Shown one piece after another: positions 48,834 through 60,316 of a DNA stretch of 64,000 bases. The DNA comes from an uncultured Clostridium sp. (lineage in GTDB: Bacteria > Bacillota > Clostridia > TANB77 > CAG-508), in the NCBI GenBank assembly GCA_947571115.1, contig CANOWW010000001.1, positions 109,367 through 173,366 on the forward strand. The letters are read 5' to 3'. The first letter of the stretch is position 1. The number at the start of each line of letters is the position of its first letter. The position numbers were made by a program, and so were the translations under genes. The notes below the pieces were generated by a model, which worked only from the letters and a program-made list of their open reading frames with translations, was not told where the DNA came from and did no database searches.

Positions 48834-50618
48834 CTACTTCGCTTTTTTATTATAGTAAGTATTGTAATATTTTTTATTAGCGTCAGGTATTTTATTAATA
48901 ACTGTACCAATTACTTCTCCACCGATTTCTTGAATATTATTTTTGATTTTGTTCAGCTCATTAATCTCTGTATTTCCATGTTTTAACACAATAATATTCG
49001 TATCCACAATTCTCGAAATAATAAATCCATCTGCTACCACTGAAACTGGTGGTGTATCTATAATAATCATATCAAACTCTTCTTTTAACTCTTCTAAAGA
49101 CTCCTGCAATTTATTGGTTGACAACAACTCAGAAGATTCCAATCTTTCACTACCTGATGCAATCATATATAGATTCTCAATTCCTGTTTCATTCACATAT
49201 TCAAATACATTTGGTTCTTTTTCATTTTCTGTCTGAATCATTTCATCTTTTCTGTCAATGATTTCTGCTTTTTCCACTTTTTCAACTTGCTTAGTCTCTT
49301 CTGAAACTGCTTTTTTATTTGCCTTCTTATGGTTAGTAGTTTCCTTCTTTTCTGTTTTCTTCTTGGTGTCTGGTTTTTCAGCTGTTCTCTTGCCTTTGGT
49401 TGACTTTTTGTCATCCGCTTTTTTAGCCGTTCTTTTCGCTTTTTTCTCTGATTCAATAACAACTTCTACAACTTCTTCCTCTGTCTCTTTTTTCAATGAC
49501 TTAAATCTCGCTTTTCCTTCTCCTCTGCCTGTCACATAATCCATACTTTCTAAATCGTCATTTCTTTTGCCTAATTTAAACAACCCAAAACCTTTTTCTT
49601 TTTTCCCTTTTAAAGCAATCATATCCATGCTTCCCAATGTCGACCTTAAAAACTCAGACAAGCCCGGAATTTTTCTTACTTTAAACAATTTATGTTGTCT
49701 ACCTCTTCTCATATCAGCATCAATAATTAGCGTACGTTTTCCCGCATTGGCAAAAGCAACTGCCAAGTTCGCACTTAACCAGCTTTTACCTTCGCCTGGC
49801 AAACTGCTCGTTATCGCAACTGTTCGCAAATCACCACCATTATACATATATTGCAAATTCGTTCTCAAAATTTTGATACTTTCTGCATAAGGTGATTTCG
49901 AATCTTTCAAAGTAATCAAATCTTCATTTCCACTATATCTAGGAATTGATGCCAAAGTTGGAAGTTTGGTATAACGTTTAATCTGATCTGAATTCGTTAC
50001 CGTATTATTGAAGATAAACATAATCATAATAACAGCAGCTGCCACTACAAAGCCAATTCCAGCAAATATTTTAATACTTTTTCCTGAATTCATATTCACA
50101 GCAGTAGTCGCCACTTGCGCCGCATCCACTGTATAAATATTGTCAATTTCATAAAAATTCTTAACTTCTTCTGAAAAGACTTTCATAAATTCATTCGCAA
50201 TTTGCGCTGCTTGTTCAGCATTGGTTCCCCTTACACTCACTTTATAAAACACCTTCGTAAGCGGGGTTAACTCAATAGTCCCTTTCAAAGCACTTGAAGT
50301 CATATTCAATCCCAAATTTTGAATGACTTTATTGACCACCAAATCACTCTTAATCAATTCTGTATATGTCTCAGCCAAACTTGAAGGCATTGACAATTCA
50401 GCGCTCGAAACCGTTGCTCCAGCCTCGATTGACTGCTCATTTCTTGCACAAATCAACGTTCCTGCTGCCTCATAAACTGGTGTTGTAAAATACTCAATTT
50501 TTGCCCATCCCATAACGGCAAACACAACCACCATCACAACAATAAATATTTTTCTATCCCAAAATAATTTTAAAAATTGTTTTAATTCTAGCTCTTTAAT
50601 AACAATCCACTCCTTCAC
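48834..50618 (-). CDS. Fused Wzz chain-length regulator and bacterial tyrosine kinase
   Basis: A 594-residue BY-kinase of the fused type. The Wzz domain is flanked by two membrane helices (about residues 24-43 and 183-203). The cytoplasmic kinase has Walker A SSLPGEGKSWLSANL, Walker A' LIIDADMRRGR and Walker B MIIIDTPPVSVVAD, and a tyrosine cluster at the C-terminus (YYNTYYNK) for autophosphorylation. Unusually, about 100 residues of Lys/Glu-rich low-complexity sequence (e.g. KKTEKKETTNHKKANKK) interrupt the kinase domain after Walker A'. The start is GTG at 50618, overlapping the restored end of the glycosyltransferase gene. Confidence 0.9.
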   Translation of the reverse strand: MKEWIVIKELELKQFLKLFWDRKIFIVVMVVVFAVMGWAKIEYFTTPVYEAAGTLICARNEQSIEAGATVSSAELSMPSSLAETYTELIKSDLVVNKVIQNLGLNMTSSALKGTIELTPLTKVFYKVSVRGTNAEQAAQIANEFMKVFSEEVKNFYEIDNIYTVDAAQVATTAVNMNSGKSIKIFAGIGFVVAAAVIMIMFIFNNTVTNSDQIKRYTKLPTLASIPRYSGNEDLITLKDSKSPYAESIKILRTNLQYMYNGGDLRTVAITSSLPGEGKSWLSANLAVAFANAGKRTLIIDADMRRGRQHKLFKVRKIPGLSEFLRSTLGSMDMIALKGKKEKGFGLFKLGKRNDDLESMDYVTGRGEGKARFKSLKKETEEEVVEVVIESEKKAKRTAKKADDKKSTKGKRTAEKPDTKKKTEKKETTNHKKANKKAVSEETKQVEKVEKAEIIDRKDEMIQTENEKEPNVFEYVNETGIENLYMIASGSERLESSELLSTNKLQESLEELKEEFDMIIIDTPPVSVVADGFIISRIVDTNIIVLKHGNTEINELNKIKNNIQEIGGEVIGTVINKIPDANKKYYNTYYNKKAK

Positions 50619-51689
50619 TATAAATTTTAAAATATTCTTGTGCGATCAGCTCTACATTATGTTTCCTCTCAACAGTTTGTCTCGCCTGCACTTTTATTTT
50701 ATTCAAATCAAATTCATTTTTTTCAATTTTTTGAATAATCTCACAATATTCCTGTTCCGTTTTGCAAATAAAACCATTGTTTCCATGCTGGATGACATCT
50801 CGGTTGCCGCATCACATCACTTGCTAAGCAAATTTTTCCTAAATACATTGCTTCCAGTAATGTCATGGGCAAGCCTTCCCACAGAGATGGCAATATAAAA
50901 ATATCATTTTGATACAGCTCTTTGATTGCCTTTTCTCTATCACACCAGCCCAAAACCTGAATATTGGGTGATATCAACACATCCTTTAAATTCCCATCAC
51001 CAATCCACATAAACTCAATTTCTCGAAAATTCTCCGCTATTTTGTTAAACAACTTCGGATTTTTCTGTGGACCAATTCGACCAACTGTACATATTTTCAG
51101 TTTTTTCGTATCCAATATTTTTTCTGGCTCATTTAAAACAAATTGTTCGAGTTCTTTTATATCAATTCCGTTATTGATATAAATTGCTTTTTTCGTAACT
51201 TTTAACGCCTCTTCATATTCCCCTTTTGAACAAGCAATCGTAGTACAATTTCGTTTTCCTAATATTGTTTCAATCAGCTGATAAAATTTAATTTTTAACC
51301 CTGATTCATCTTTTTTGCAAAAAGCGTAACTATGTGGTGTATAAAACAGTTTTGCTTTCTTTGGCGATATCGCTAATCTGCCAACTGCTCCTGCTTTTGA
51401 GGAGTGCATATGTACAATGTCTGGCTTTTCTATCTGGACAATTCTCCTGACCTCAAAAATCGCCTTTATGTCTTTTAATGGATTAATATTTCGAGTAAAA
51501 TTTCGCACCTGAATTAATTGTATCGTTGAATCAAAATAATCTTGATAATTCTTTGGCGTTTGTGCTCTGATTGAGTATGCTACTATTACATCCATTTTTT
51601 TCGACATTCGGTTTGCTAAATCAACCATGTAGGTAAAAACTCCGCCACCGCATAGCCTCCACTAGATATAAAATTTTCCTTCTACTCAT
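50596..51689 (-). CDS. Family 4 glycosyltransferase, first EPS gene, with two CGG +1 shifts
   Basis: The start at 51689 follows a GGGGGA site. Frame 1 gives MSRRKILYLVEAM; at 51648-51650 ATG CGG TGG becomes ATG GGT GGC GGA, giving MGGGVFTYMVDLANRM, the expected GT4 N-terminal glycine loop. The long frame carries KICTVGRIGPQKNPKLFNKI and FILPSLWEGLPMTLLEAMYLG. At 50807-50809 ATG CGG CAA becomes ATG GGC AAC, giving VMGNRDVIQHGNNGFICKT, the canonical end of the family. The protein stops at 50596, overlapping the kinase start. The length is 3n+2, as two +1 events predict. Confidence 0.92.
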
Positions 51690-51898
51690 TTATTCCCCCT
51701 GTGTTTTTGATCTTTCTTCCATTGTGTGTTTTTTCTCTATCAAACGACATAATTCACGAATTATATCTTATCTTAAATCCATTTTACCACTTTATAGAAA
51801 AAAAAGCAATACCTTTTTTAAAATTTTATGTAAATTTTATGTTTTTCCTAATATTTCTCTATAAAAAAATATTTTTCTTTTGCAAATTTTATTAAAAT

Positions 51899-51927
51899 TT
51901 GACTTTTTATGTTAAATTTGCTATAAT
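51899..51927 (+). promoter_or_regulatory. Promoter with conserved TATGTAA-type spacer
   Basis: TTGACT (51899-51904), 17-nt spacer TTTTATGTTAAATTTGC, TATAAT (51922-51927). It is divergent from the exopolysaccharide operon. Confidence 0.8.
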
Positions 51928-51988
51928 CTATCTATGAAATTTTGGAAAAGACAACACTAAAATAACTTTATTTTAAGGAGAGCAACCT

Positions 51989-52506
51989 ATGAAAGAAACT
52001 ATACAAATTAGTAAAGAAAACATTTTTCCTAACAAAGAAACCTTTGAAGCATCTGATTTTACTTTTAGGCAGTCAGAGTATCATAGCGATGCCTATATCG
52101 CAACTTTACCCCAAGATTGGCACACCATACCGGGTAGTCTGTGGAATCTTTTAAAAGACGAAAAAGACGTCTGCGGGGAATCTATTTTTATTTTCATGAA
52201 GACATTCCAGAGCCACCAAATGGCATCACGCGATTGTTAACTCGCTTTTTTATAAGCAGTGAAAATAAACACCTCTCCGCTTCTGTCTTAACTCCTTTCA
52301 CAACTATAAAAGTAAAAGACAGAATAACAAAAAAGGTTCTTTTTGAGGCAGGTCAATTCGTTGATTTTGGTTTGCCTATACCCGATGACTTGATTGTAGC
52401 ACAAAACAAAGCTCAGGATTTTCTGAACAAGCATTATCCCGACTGGCAGAATCCTGCTGCATACTGGGATTTAGACAAGAACACAATGGCATATTGGCAT
52501 GATTAA
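51989..52506 (+). CDS. Orphan protein interrupted by a -1 frameshift (not at CGG)
   Basis: It starts MKETIQISKENIFPNKETF after AAGGAGAG. About 55 codons lie in the first frame (to near SLWNLLKDEKDV). The remainder, GIYFYFHEDIPEPPNGITRL onward to AYWHD, is in the -1 frame and ends at 52506. The protein would have about 172 residues; no family was recognised. The frames overlap from 52138 to 52240. A canonical -1 slippery heptamer, T TTA AAA, lies in the first frame at 52150-52156, and a CGG (52174-52176) lies in the second. It could be a programmed -1 shift, a one-base loss in the G4 run at 52175-52178, or decay. Confidence 0.6.
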
Positions 52507-52509
52507 CTA

Positions 52510-52562
52510 AAATGCAAAAATCACCTTTGGGGGGCACCCCCAAAGGCGATTTTTGCATTTTT
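52510..52562. terminator. Very strong bidirectional terminator
   Basis: AATGCAAAAATC, CCTTTGGGGG and their complements form a stem of more than 20 base pairs with a tiny loop, with T runs on both strands. It separates the orphan gene from groEL. Confidence 0.92.
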
Positions 52563-52568
52563 TCTATT

Positions 52569-54209
<1,641 letters not shown>

Positions 54210-54239
54210 TTACCTCCTAAATTTTTATATCGAATTTTC

Positions 54240-54301
54240 TAAAGTAGTTAATATTTTTGCAAAAATATTAACTAAGTTATCTGTAACGCTCATTCTTCGC
54301 T
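54240..54301. repeat. Dispersed palindromic intergenic repeat, copy 2
   Basis: TTAATATTTTTGCAAAAATATTAA-type palindrome followed by AAGTTATCTGTAACGCTC, parallel to copy 1 at 6374-6432. It lies between groES and groEL in the transcribed operon. Confidence 0.6.
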
Positions 54302-54310
54302 AACAGCTAA

Positions 54311-54595
<285 letters not shown>

Positions 54596-54617
54596 TTATC
54601 CCTCCTATAAATTAAAA

Positions 54618-54644
54618 TTAGCAGTCTTCTTGTTCGACTGCTAA
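54618..54644 (-). promoter_or_regulatory. CIRCE operator (HrcA-binding) with promoter
   Basis: TTAGCAGTC-N9-GACTGCTAA is a perfect inverted repeat matching CIRCE (TTAGCACTC-N9-GAGTGCTAA) except for one symmetric base. It lies just after a promoter on the minus strand (TTGACA at 54669-54674, TATAAAG-type -10 at 54647-54654). HrcA repression of groESL is therefore likely. Confidence 0.9.
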
Positions 54645-54682
54645 TACTTTATACCCATTTTAAAAAAATGTCAATAGTTTTT

Positions 54683-55303
54683 TTACATTTTTTTCTTAAA
54701 ATGAATATTTTTTATATCTGCCCCCATAATTCTTATGCCATATTCATTCAAAACATTCCTGCTAGAAACAATAATTTCTTCATTAATAAAATATTCATTT
54801 TCTTGCCTTTTAATTACTTCTGTTGCAATTTTTGAAATTCTTTCTCGCACCTGTTCTAGCAATTCTTCCCTAGAATAAAAACTTCTTACTTCAATCACTT
54901 TATTAAAAAGTTTGACTGGATTAACAATTTGAAATTCAAATTCCCCTTCTCCAAAAAAGTTATTTTTATATTTTTTTGGAATGTAAAATTTGTTATTCGT
55001 AATCAGATTTTGATTCAAAAATATCACACACAATTTATCCTGATTTTTTTTGACTTGATAATCCAGCAAATCTTCTGGAAAACTCATATTGGGACCTAAA
55101 TGAATGGAATACATTCCTTCCTCTTTTATAATATCATATATTTGTCCTTTTTCAAACAAAATCGCACATTGATTTTCCTTCAATTTCACAACATAATGTT
55201 GATTTTCATCCAAAAACTGCTTTTCCAGCAAGATATTGTTATCCAACTTAGTCGCCTCTAATATAACATATTCTTCCTCCTCTAACTTATTTGAAAAATA
55301 CAT
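54683..55303 (-). CDS. SPFH-domain (YdjI/virion core-like) protein
   Basis: A 206-residue protein with the KLKENQCAILFEKGQIYDII segment and a following beta-rich SPFH-like region (FEFQIVNPVKLFNKVIEVRS), then a helical part with EELLEQVRERISKIATEVIK. It resembles the SPFH half of YdjI-type proteins involved in membrane stress responses, without the usual C-terminal zinc ribbons. It overlaps the upstream repeat-protein gene by one base. Confidence 0.65.
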   Translation of the reverse strand: MYFSNKLEEEEYVILEATKLDNNILLEKQFLDENQHYVVKLKENQCAILFEKGQIYDIIKEEGMYSIHLGPNMSFPEDLLDYQVKKNQDKLCVIFLNQNLITNNKFYIPKKYKNNFFGEGEFEFQIVNPVKLFNKVIEVRSFYSREELLEQVRERISKIATEVIKRQENEYFINEEIIVSSRNVLNEYGIRIMGADIKNIHFKKKM

Positions 55304-57398
55304 TATTTCCCCTCTCCTTTATTATCTGGTGTTTCTAAACCTTCGCAATATTGATTTTGCCTTAATTTACGATTTCTTATTTTCAAAGCGTCTACTGTTG
55401 TAATACCTGTTTGTCTCATCACTTCATCAACATCCACTCCATCATAAATCAATTCAACAGCTCTTTCTTTTTTCATGGCATAAGTAATATCTGATTGCAA
55501 TTTTCTTAATTGAATTCTTTCTGCTCCTGTAATGCTTTCATTTTCTATTTTTTCGACTTCCACAACTTCAATAAAAGTTTTTACTGTTTTACAAAATCCA
55601 TGTTTTAATTTGTTCAAATTTTGCCTATTAATTCCTAAAACTTTTTTGGCAAACTCTATACTTGATAAAATATGTTCATACTCATAATACATTTTTTCAA
55701 ATTCTTCCAAAGTAATTTCTTTTGCCACATAAAGTTGATTTTCAGCAATAACTCTCTTTTTTAACTCCTCTATTTCTTCCTCTTTCATTTGTGTTCTTAA
55801 TAAAATCTTTGTTTTTTCCTGAACCTTCTTAGGCTTCTTCATTTTCCTTTTACTCGTTGGTCGTAAATCATCCAATGAACCCTTACGAATATCTAGTATT
55901 TTTTCCGCAAACATTTCCTCTGACATAACTCCACCATACTGTAAATGCCACTTACGAAACATCTCATACGTGATTTCATCTTTTCTGTGCAATCTATTTT
56001 CTCGTATCACTCTTTTTTTAATTTCTTCTATTTCCTGATCTGTTGGCAATTCTTCATATAATAAAATATGTGCAAAATTTTCGCCTTTTTTAGCCTTTAT
56101 ATTCGCATAAGCACGACTAGAAATATCAAAAACTTTTTGTGCAAATACATACTCTGGAACATTTGGAGCATATTTTTTATGCATTTTCTCAAATTCAAAA
56201 TATTCCATTCTATCATCACAATGCAAATGATTTTCTTTTATAATTCTTTTCCTCAGTTCAGCAAAATCTGTCGTTTCTTGATTTCTTAATATCGTAATTC
56301 TTTTATTTCGTGTATCGACTGTATCCAATATCCATTCAATAAACTGTTTTTGAGATAACACATAACCAAATTTTTGATACAACATTTCAATTCGTTCACG
56401 TTCCAAAAGCTGTTTCTGCTCAAAATTATTCTCACTAATTACCTTCTTCCTAATTTCTTCGATATACTGCTCTGGAACGAATCAGTTCCTTTTTTCATGT
56501 TCTTTACTCCTACAGCTGTCACATCTAAAATCTCTTCTGCAAACATTTCTTCTGACAATATCCCAGCATATTTTTGATACAATCTCTCAAAATCTGCTTT
56601 AGAAATTGAATCACCTATGTGTAATCCTTCTTCTAAAATTACCCTTTCCCTCAATTGACAAATCTCATCTGGATGCACAAAATATTTAGAAAATATCGTA
56701 GATTTCTTTATTCTCTTCCCTAAAAAGTTATTAATCTGACTTTGCGGCATTTGCAAAACTTTTGTTGCAAATATCTTTATCCCAATATTCTCTCCAAACT
56801 TAGCATACAATTCTTCTAATTCTTCCAAGGAAATTTCTTCATCAGTATGCCTTCCCGCCAGTTTCACTACTTTTTCTTGTAACTCTTTCCTACGTCTTCT
56901 GTCCACTTCAACTGGTTTTAAAATTTTTGCCTTTTTATTTTGACCATTTTTCTCAGCACTTTTTAATTCTCCAACTGAATGTTCTGTTACATTCAAAATC
57001 TCTTCTGCAAATATTATTAAAGATAGCTTGCCACCAAATTGAGCATGCATTTCACAAATCTCTTGATAACTTAAAAACTGATTTGGTTTCAATTGATAAA
57101 ATTCCGTAACTTTATTTTTAATATCTAAAATTTCTTGGTCTAAAATAAATTCCCTAGCCAAAATTCTTGCTTGTTTTATTTTCTCTATTTGTAATCCATA
57201 GTATTTTTCATAACTCATATCTAAAAAGCAACGTGCAAAATCCTTTTCTCCAACACCTTTTCCATATTTTTGATATAAATCATTAAAATATTCCAATGAA
57301 ATTTCATCATCAATATGTAACTTTTCCTTATATATCATCTTTTCTCTTTGGTTAAAAGCAGTTTTCAAACTTACTTTTCTTTGCAAAGATAATTTCAT
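55303..57398 (-). CDS. Helical repeat protein of about eight units, interrupted by a -1 frameshift
   Basis: Two frames (56439-57398 and 55303 to about 56490) together encode one protein of about 698 residues. It is made of about eight units of 75-85 residues, each with a core such as EEIKKRVIRENRLHRKDEIT, a FEKMYxxYG-like helix and a (F/A)xKxLDI helix. The break falls in the linker between units 4 and 5: VKNMKKGTDSF should continue VPEQYIEEIRKKVISENN in the -1 frame. No CGG is present at the break, so this is a different event, for example loss of one T near 56480. The C-terminus has a helix-turn-helix-like segment (DVDEVMRQTGITTVDALK). No known function. Confidence 0.65.
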
Positions 57399-57444
57399 TT
57401 TTTTACCATTTCTATTTACTTTTAATTTATCCTCTTAAGTAATT

Positions 57445-59050
57445 TTAGCCTCTTTTTACTTCCTTCGCAGCCTTAATCAGTGCTCTAAACAATGGCGCTG
57501 GTCGGTCTGGTCTTGATTTGAACTCTGGATGAAATTGCGCCGCAATAAAAAACGGATGATTTTGATATTCCACAATTTCCACCAAACTTCCATCTGGCGA
57601 AGTTCCCGAAGCAAGCAAACCTGCCTGCTCTAGTCTTTCCTTAAAATCGTTGTTATATTCAAAACGATGTCTATGACGCTCAGAAATCATTTCTTGTCCA
57701 TAAATTTCATACGCCAAAGTATCCTTTTGAATAGCGCAAGGATACGCCCCCAAACGCATCGTACCACCTTTGCTTGTCACACCTTTTTGCGTTTCCATAA
57801 TATGTATCACTGGATTTTTCGTATTAATATCAAATTCCGCCGAATTGCAATCCTCTATTCCCAACACATTTCTCGTAAACTCAACAACCGCCATTTGCAT
57901 GCCCAAACAAATTCCCAAAAACGGAATCTTGTTTTCTCTGGCAAATTGAATGGCCGTTAGCTTCCCTTGAATTCCTCTGCTACCAAAACCGCCAGGCACC
58001 ACAATGCCGTCATACTCGCCCAAAATTTCTTTCACATTCTCACCAGTAATCGTTTCCGAATCAATAAAACCAACTTCCACCTTCACACCATTGGCATAGC
58101 CACCATGGCGCAAACTCTCTGCCACAGACAAATACGAATCCTGCAACTGCATATATTTGCCAACGAGCGCCACTTTTACTGTACCATTCAAATTTTTAAT
58201 ATTGGCAATCATTCTTTCCCATTCCTCATTCTGTGGCTCTTGCTTGTCCAAATTCAATTTCTTACAAACCGCCTTCGCCAAGCCTTGCTCCTCCAAAAGC
58301 AGTGGCACCTCATACAAATTATCTGCTGTCAAATTAGGAATAACATTTTCTGGGCGCACATTGCAAAACAGCGCAATTTTCTTGCGAATATCCTCCGGAA
58401 TTTCAATCTCGCTTCTGCACACCAAAATGTCTGGCTTAATCCCAAACGATTGCAAATCTTTAACCGAATGTTGCGTCGGCTTCGACTTTAGCTCATTAGA
58501 ACCTGAAATATAAGGAAGGAGCGTCACATGAATATACACCACATCTTCTGGGTCCACTTCAAGCCCCACCTGGCGAATGGCTTCAATCAGCGCTAATCCT
58601 TCAATATCGCCCACCGTGCCACCAAGCTCAGTTATCACAATATCCACATCTTCACTTTCAAAACTGTAAATATTTTCCTTAATTTCATTCGTAATATGCG
58701 GAATCACTTGCACTGTTTTCCCCAAATAATCGCCTTTTCTTTCTTTGTTTAAAACATTTTGATAAATTTTGCCTGACGTAATACTACAATTTTTTGTCAA
58801 ATTTACATCTGTAAATCTTTCATAATGCCCCAAATCCAAATCCGTTTCCGCGCCATCATCTGTGACAAAAACTTCGCCATGTTCATAAGGGCTCATTGTT
58901 CCGCGGATCCACATTAATATACGGGTCAAACTTTTGATTAATCACTCTATAACCTCGATTTTTCAAAAGTCTCCCCAAAGAAGATGCCGTAATTCCCTTG
59001 CCCAAACCGGACACCACTCCACCTGTAATAAAAATGTACTTTGTTCCCAT
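57445..59050 (-). CDS. pyrG: CTP synthase, with +1 shift at CGG
   Basis: Makes CTP from UTP, glutamine and ATP. The true start is at 59050 (AGGAGG site): [20 protein letters not shown], the conserved P-loop region. At 58901-58903 CCG CGG AAC becomes CCG GGA ACA ATG, giving [20 protein letters not shown], invariant in the family. The glutaminase domain has the catalytic Cys in GICLGMQ and [14 protein letters not shown]. The joined length of 535 codons is exactly that of CTP synthase. Without the shift no active enzyme could be made. Confidence 0.97.
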
Positions 59051-59171
59051 AAATTCCTCCTTGCAAAAATGAAAAAACAGATTAAAAATGAGTTTTTTTT
59101 TAATCTGTTTTCGTCTCCCTTGTTATCAACATTTATATTTTATCATTTTATGATTTAAAAATCAAGTCATT

Positions 59172-59744
59172 TTACAAAATTTCTAAAAAATCTATCACAC
59201 CATTTTTCCCAGAAAGTGCTCGCAAATGCATTTCTTCTAGCTCTTCCTGCTTGATATATTTCCTGCCAAAATGTTCCTTCATCATTGCCCACTCGTCAAT
59301 TGGCACTCTATAAATACGATTATCCATAAACCCTACAAGCACAAACGAAATCGCCCCCAGCCTACCATAATCTAGCAGAGCCTCACGCTGAAAATCGCTT
59401 AGCGCCTGATACGTAATCCTGTCCTTTTCTGTAAACTTCGCGTCAAACACAACCGTTCTGCCACCTTTTATGGTTCCTTTAAAATCCGGCTGTGCCGACT
59501 TCGTAAAAACCGTCTCAAAATGCCCATTTTCAATATGTTTTAAAATTTTCATGGGCTCTGGTGTTTTTTCAATCATTGCCACCTGATTTAGCTTATAAAC
59601 TTCACAAATTGTCTCAATTTGTTCCTCAAAGCTCTGCCCCAAACCATGGTTAATTTTACCTTGCAATTGCCTTTGAAAATTTTTCAGTTTGCCCCCCGTT
59701 TCCTTTAAAATCAAACTTCTATACTCTTCAATTGATATCCCCAT
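59172..59744 (-). CDS. recU: Holliday junction resolvase RecU family protein
   Basis: A 190-residue protein with GQSFEEQIETICEVY, QVAMIEKTPEPM, QPDFKGTIKGGRTVVFDAKFT (the restriction-fold D...DxK-type active site), and LLDYGRLGAISFVLVGF. These match RecU, which resolves four-way junctions. It is slightly divergent and could also be a plasmid or phage-like relative. Confidence 0.82.
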   Translation of the reverse strand: MGISIEEYRSLILKETGGKLKNFQRQLQGKINHGLGQSFEEQIETICEVYKLNQVAMIEKTPEPMKILKHIENGHFETVFTKSAQPDFKGTIKGGRTVVFDAKFTEKDRITYQALSDFQREALLDYGRLGAISFVLVGFMDNRIYRVPIDEWAMMKEHFGRKYIKQEELEEMHLRALSGKNGVIDFLEIL

Positions 59745-59809
59745 TTTTCCACCTTCGTTTTCCTATAAATTATAACCAATTTTTAATTTTTCGTCAAGAA
59801 TAAAAATAT

Positions 59810-59927
59810 ATTTTGAAATATATAACTTTTTACGTATCCCCATTCTAAAATTTCTAACAAAAATCTTAGATTTTTGAGAAATTTTGAACGGTCCCCACAA
59901 TTTACTTAAAAGTTATATATTCAAAAT
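59810..59927. mobile_element. MITE-like palindromic element
   Basis: The ends ATTTTGAAATATATAACTTTT (59810-59830; shown here in part as TATATAACTTTT) and AAAAGTTATATA form inverted repeats of about 20 bp. An inner stem (AAAATTTCT...AGAAATTTT, AAAAATC/GATTTTT) nearly fills the rest. The 118-bp element has no coding capacity and lies in an intergenic region, as expected for a miniature inverted-repeat element or a structured RNA. Confidence 0.6.
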
Positions 59928-60000
59928 CAACATAAAAAACTGCCAAAAATAATTCAGCAGCCTTTTATTTTCACAAATTAGCAAAATTTTTGCTATACAT

Positions 60001-60213
60001 TTACTCATTACTTAAGGGATATTTCTCCATTAATTCACGAGCATAGGAATTTTTCGGCTCCGGAGAATATCCAGCTATTAGTTTTCCAAACCTCTCATGT
60101 TCGTGAAATGGCTTACTAACCCCAGAGTTATCCAGCTGATAGGGTTCCCGTATCACAGGTGGCTCCTTATAAAATTCTGCTACCGGTTCAGGATTTTTAC
60201 TTGTAAAAATCAT
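60001..60213 (-). CDS. Small orphan protein, uses CGG as sense
   Basis: A 70-residue, proline-rich soluble protein (MIFTSKNPEPVAEFYKEPPV ... SYARELMEKYPLSNE), with a good AAGGAGG site and an upstream promoter on the minus strand (TTGACA near 60286, TATAAT-like -10). It has no recognised family. ATA CGG GAA at 60148-60150 is in frame and read as sense; a +1 shift there would give a different tail with a stop about 27 codons on. Confidence 0.6.
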   Translation of the reverse strand: MIFTSKNPEPVAEFYKEPPVIREPYQLDNSGVSKPFHEHERFGKLIAGYSPEPKNSYARELMEKYPLSNE

Positions 60214-60316
60214 ATAAGACCTCCTTACATAGTGAGTTTCAAATGAATTGTTATCATATTATATTATAACTTTTTTTCCTACTTGTCAATTCACAAATGA
60301 TAAAAAATTCAAAAAA

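Noticed and set aside
56374..56577. Independent gene starting at the non-ATG codon near 56406
   Set aside because: A start there would cut helical unit 5 in half; the sequence upstream in the same frame completes the unit, so it is the continuation of the upstream frame.
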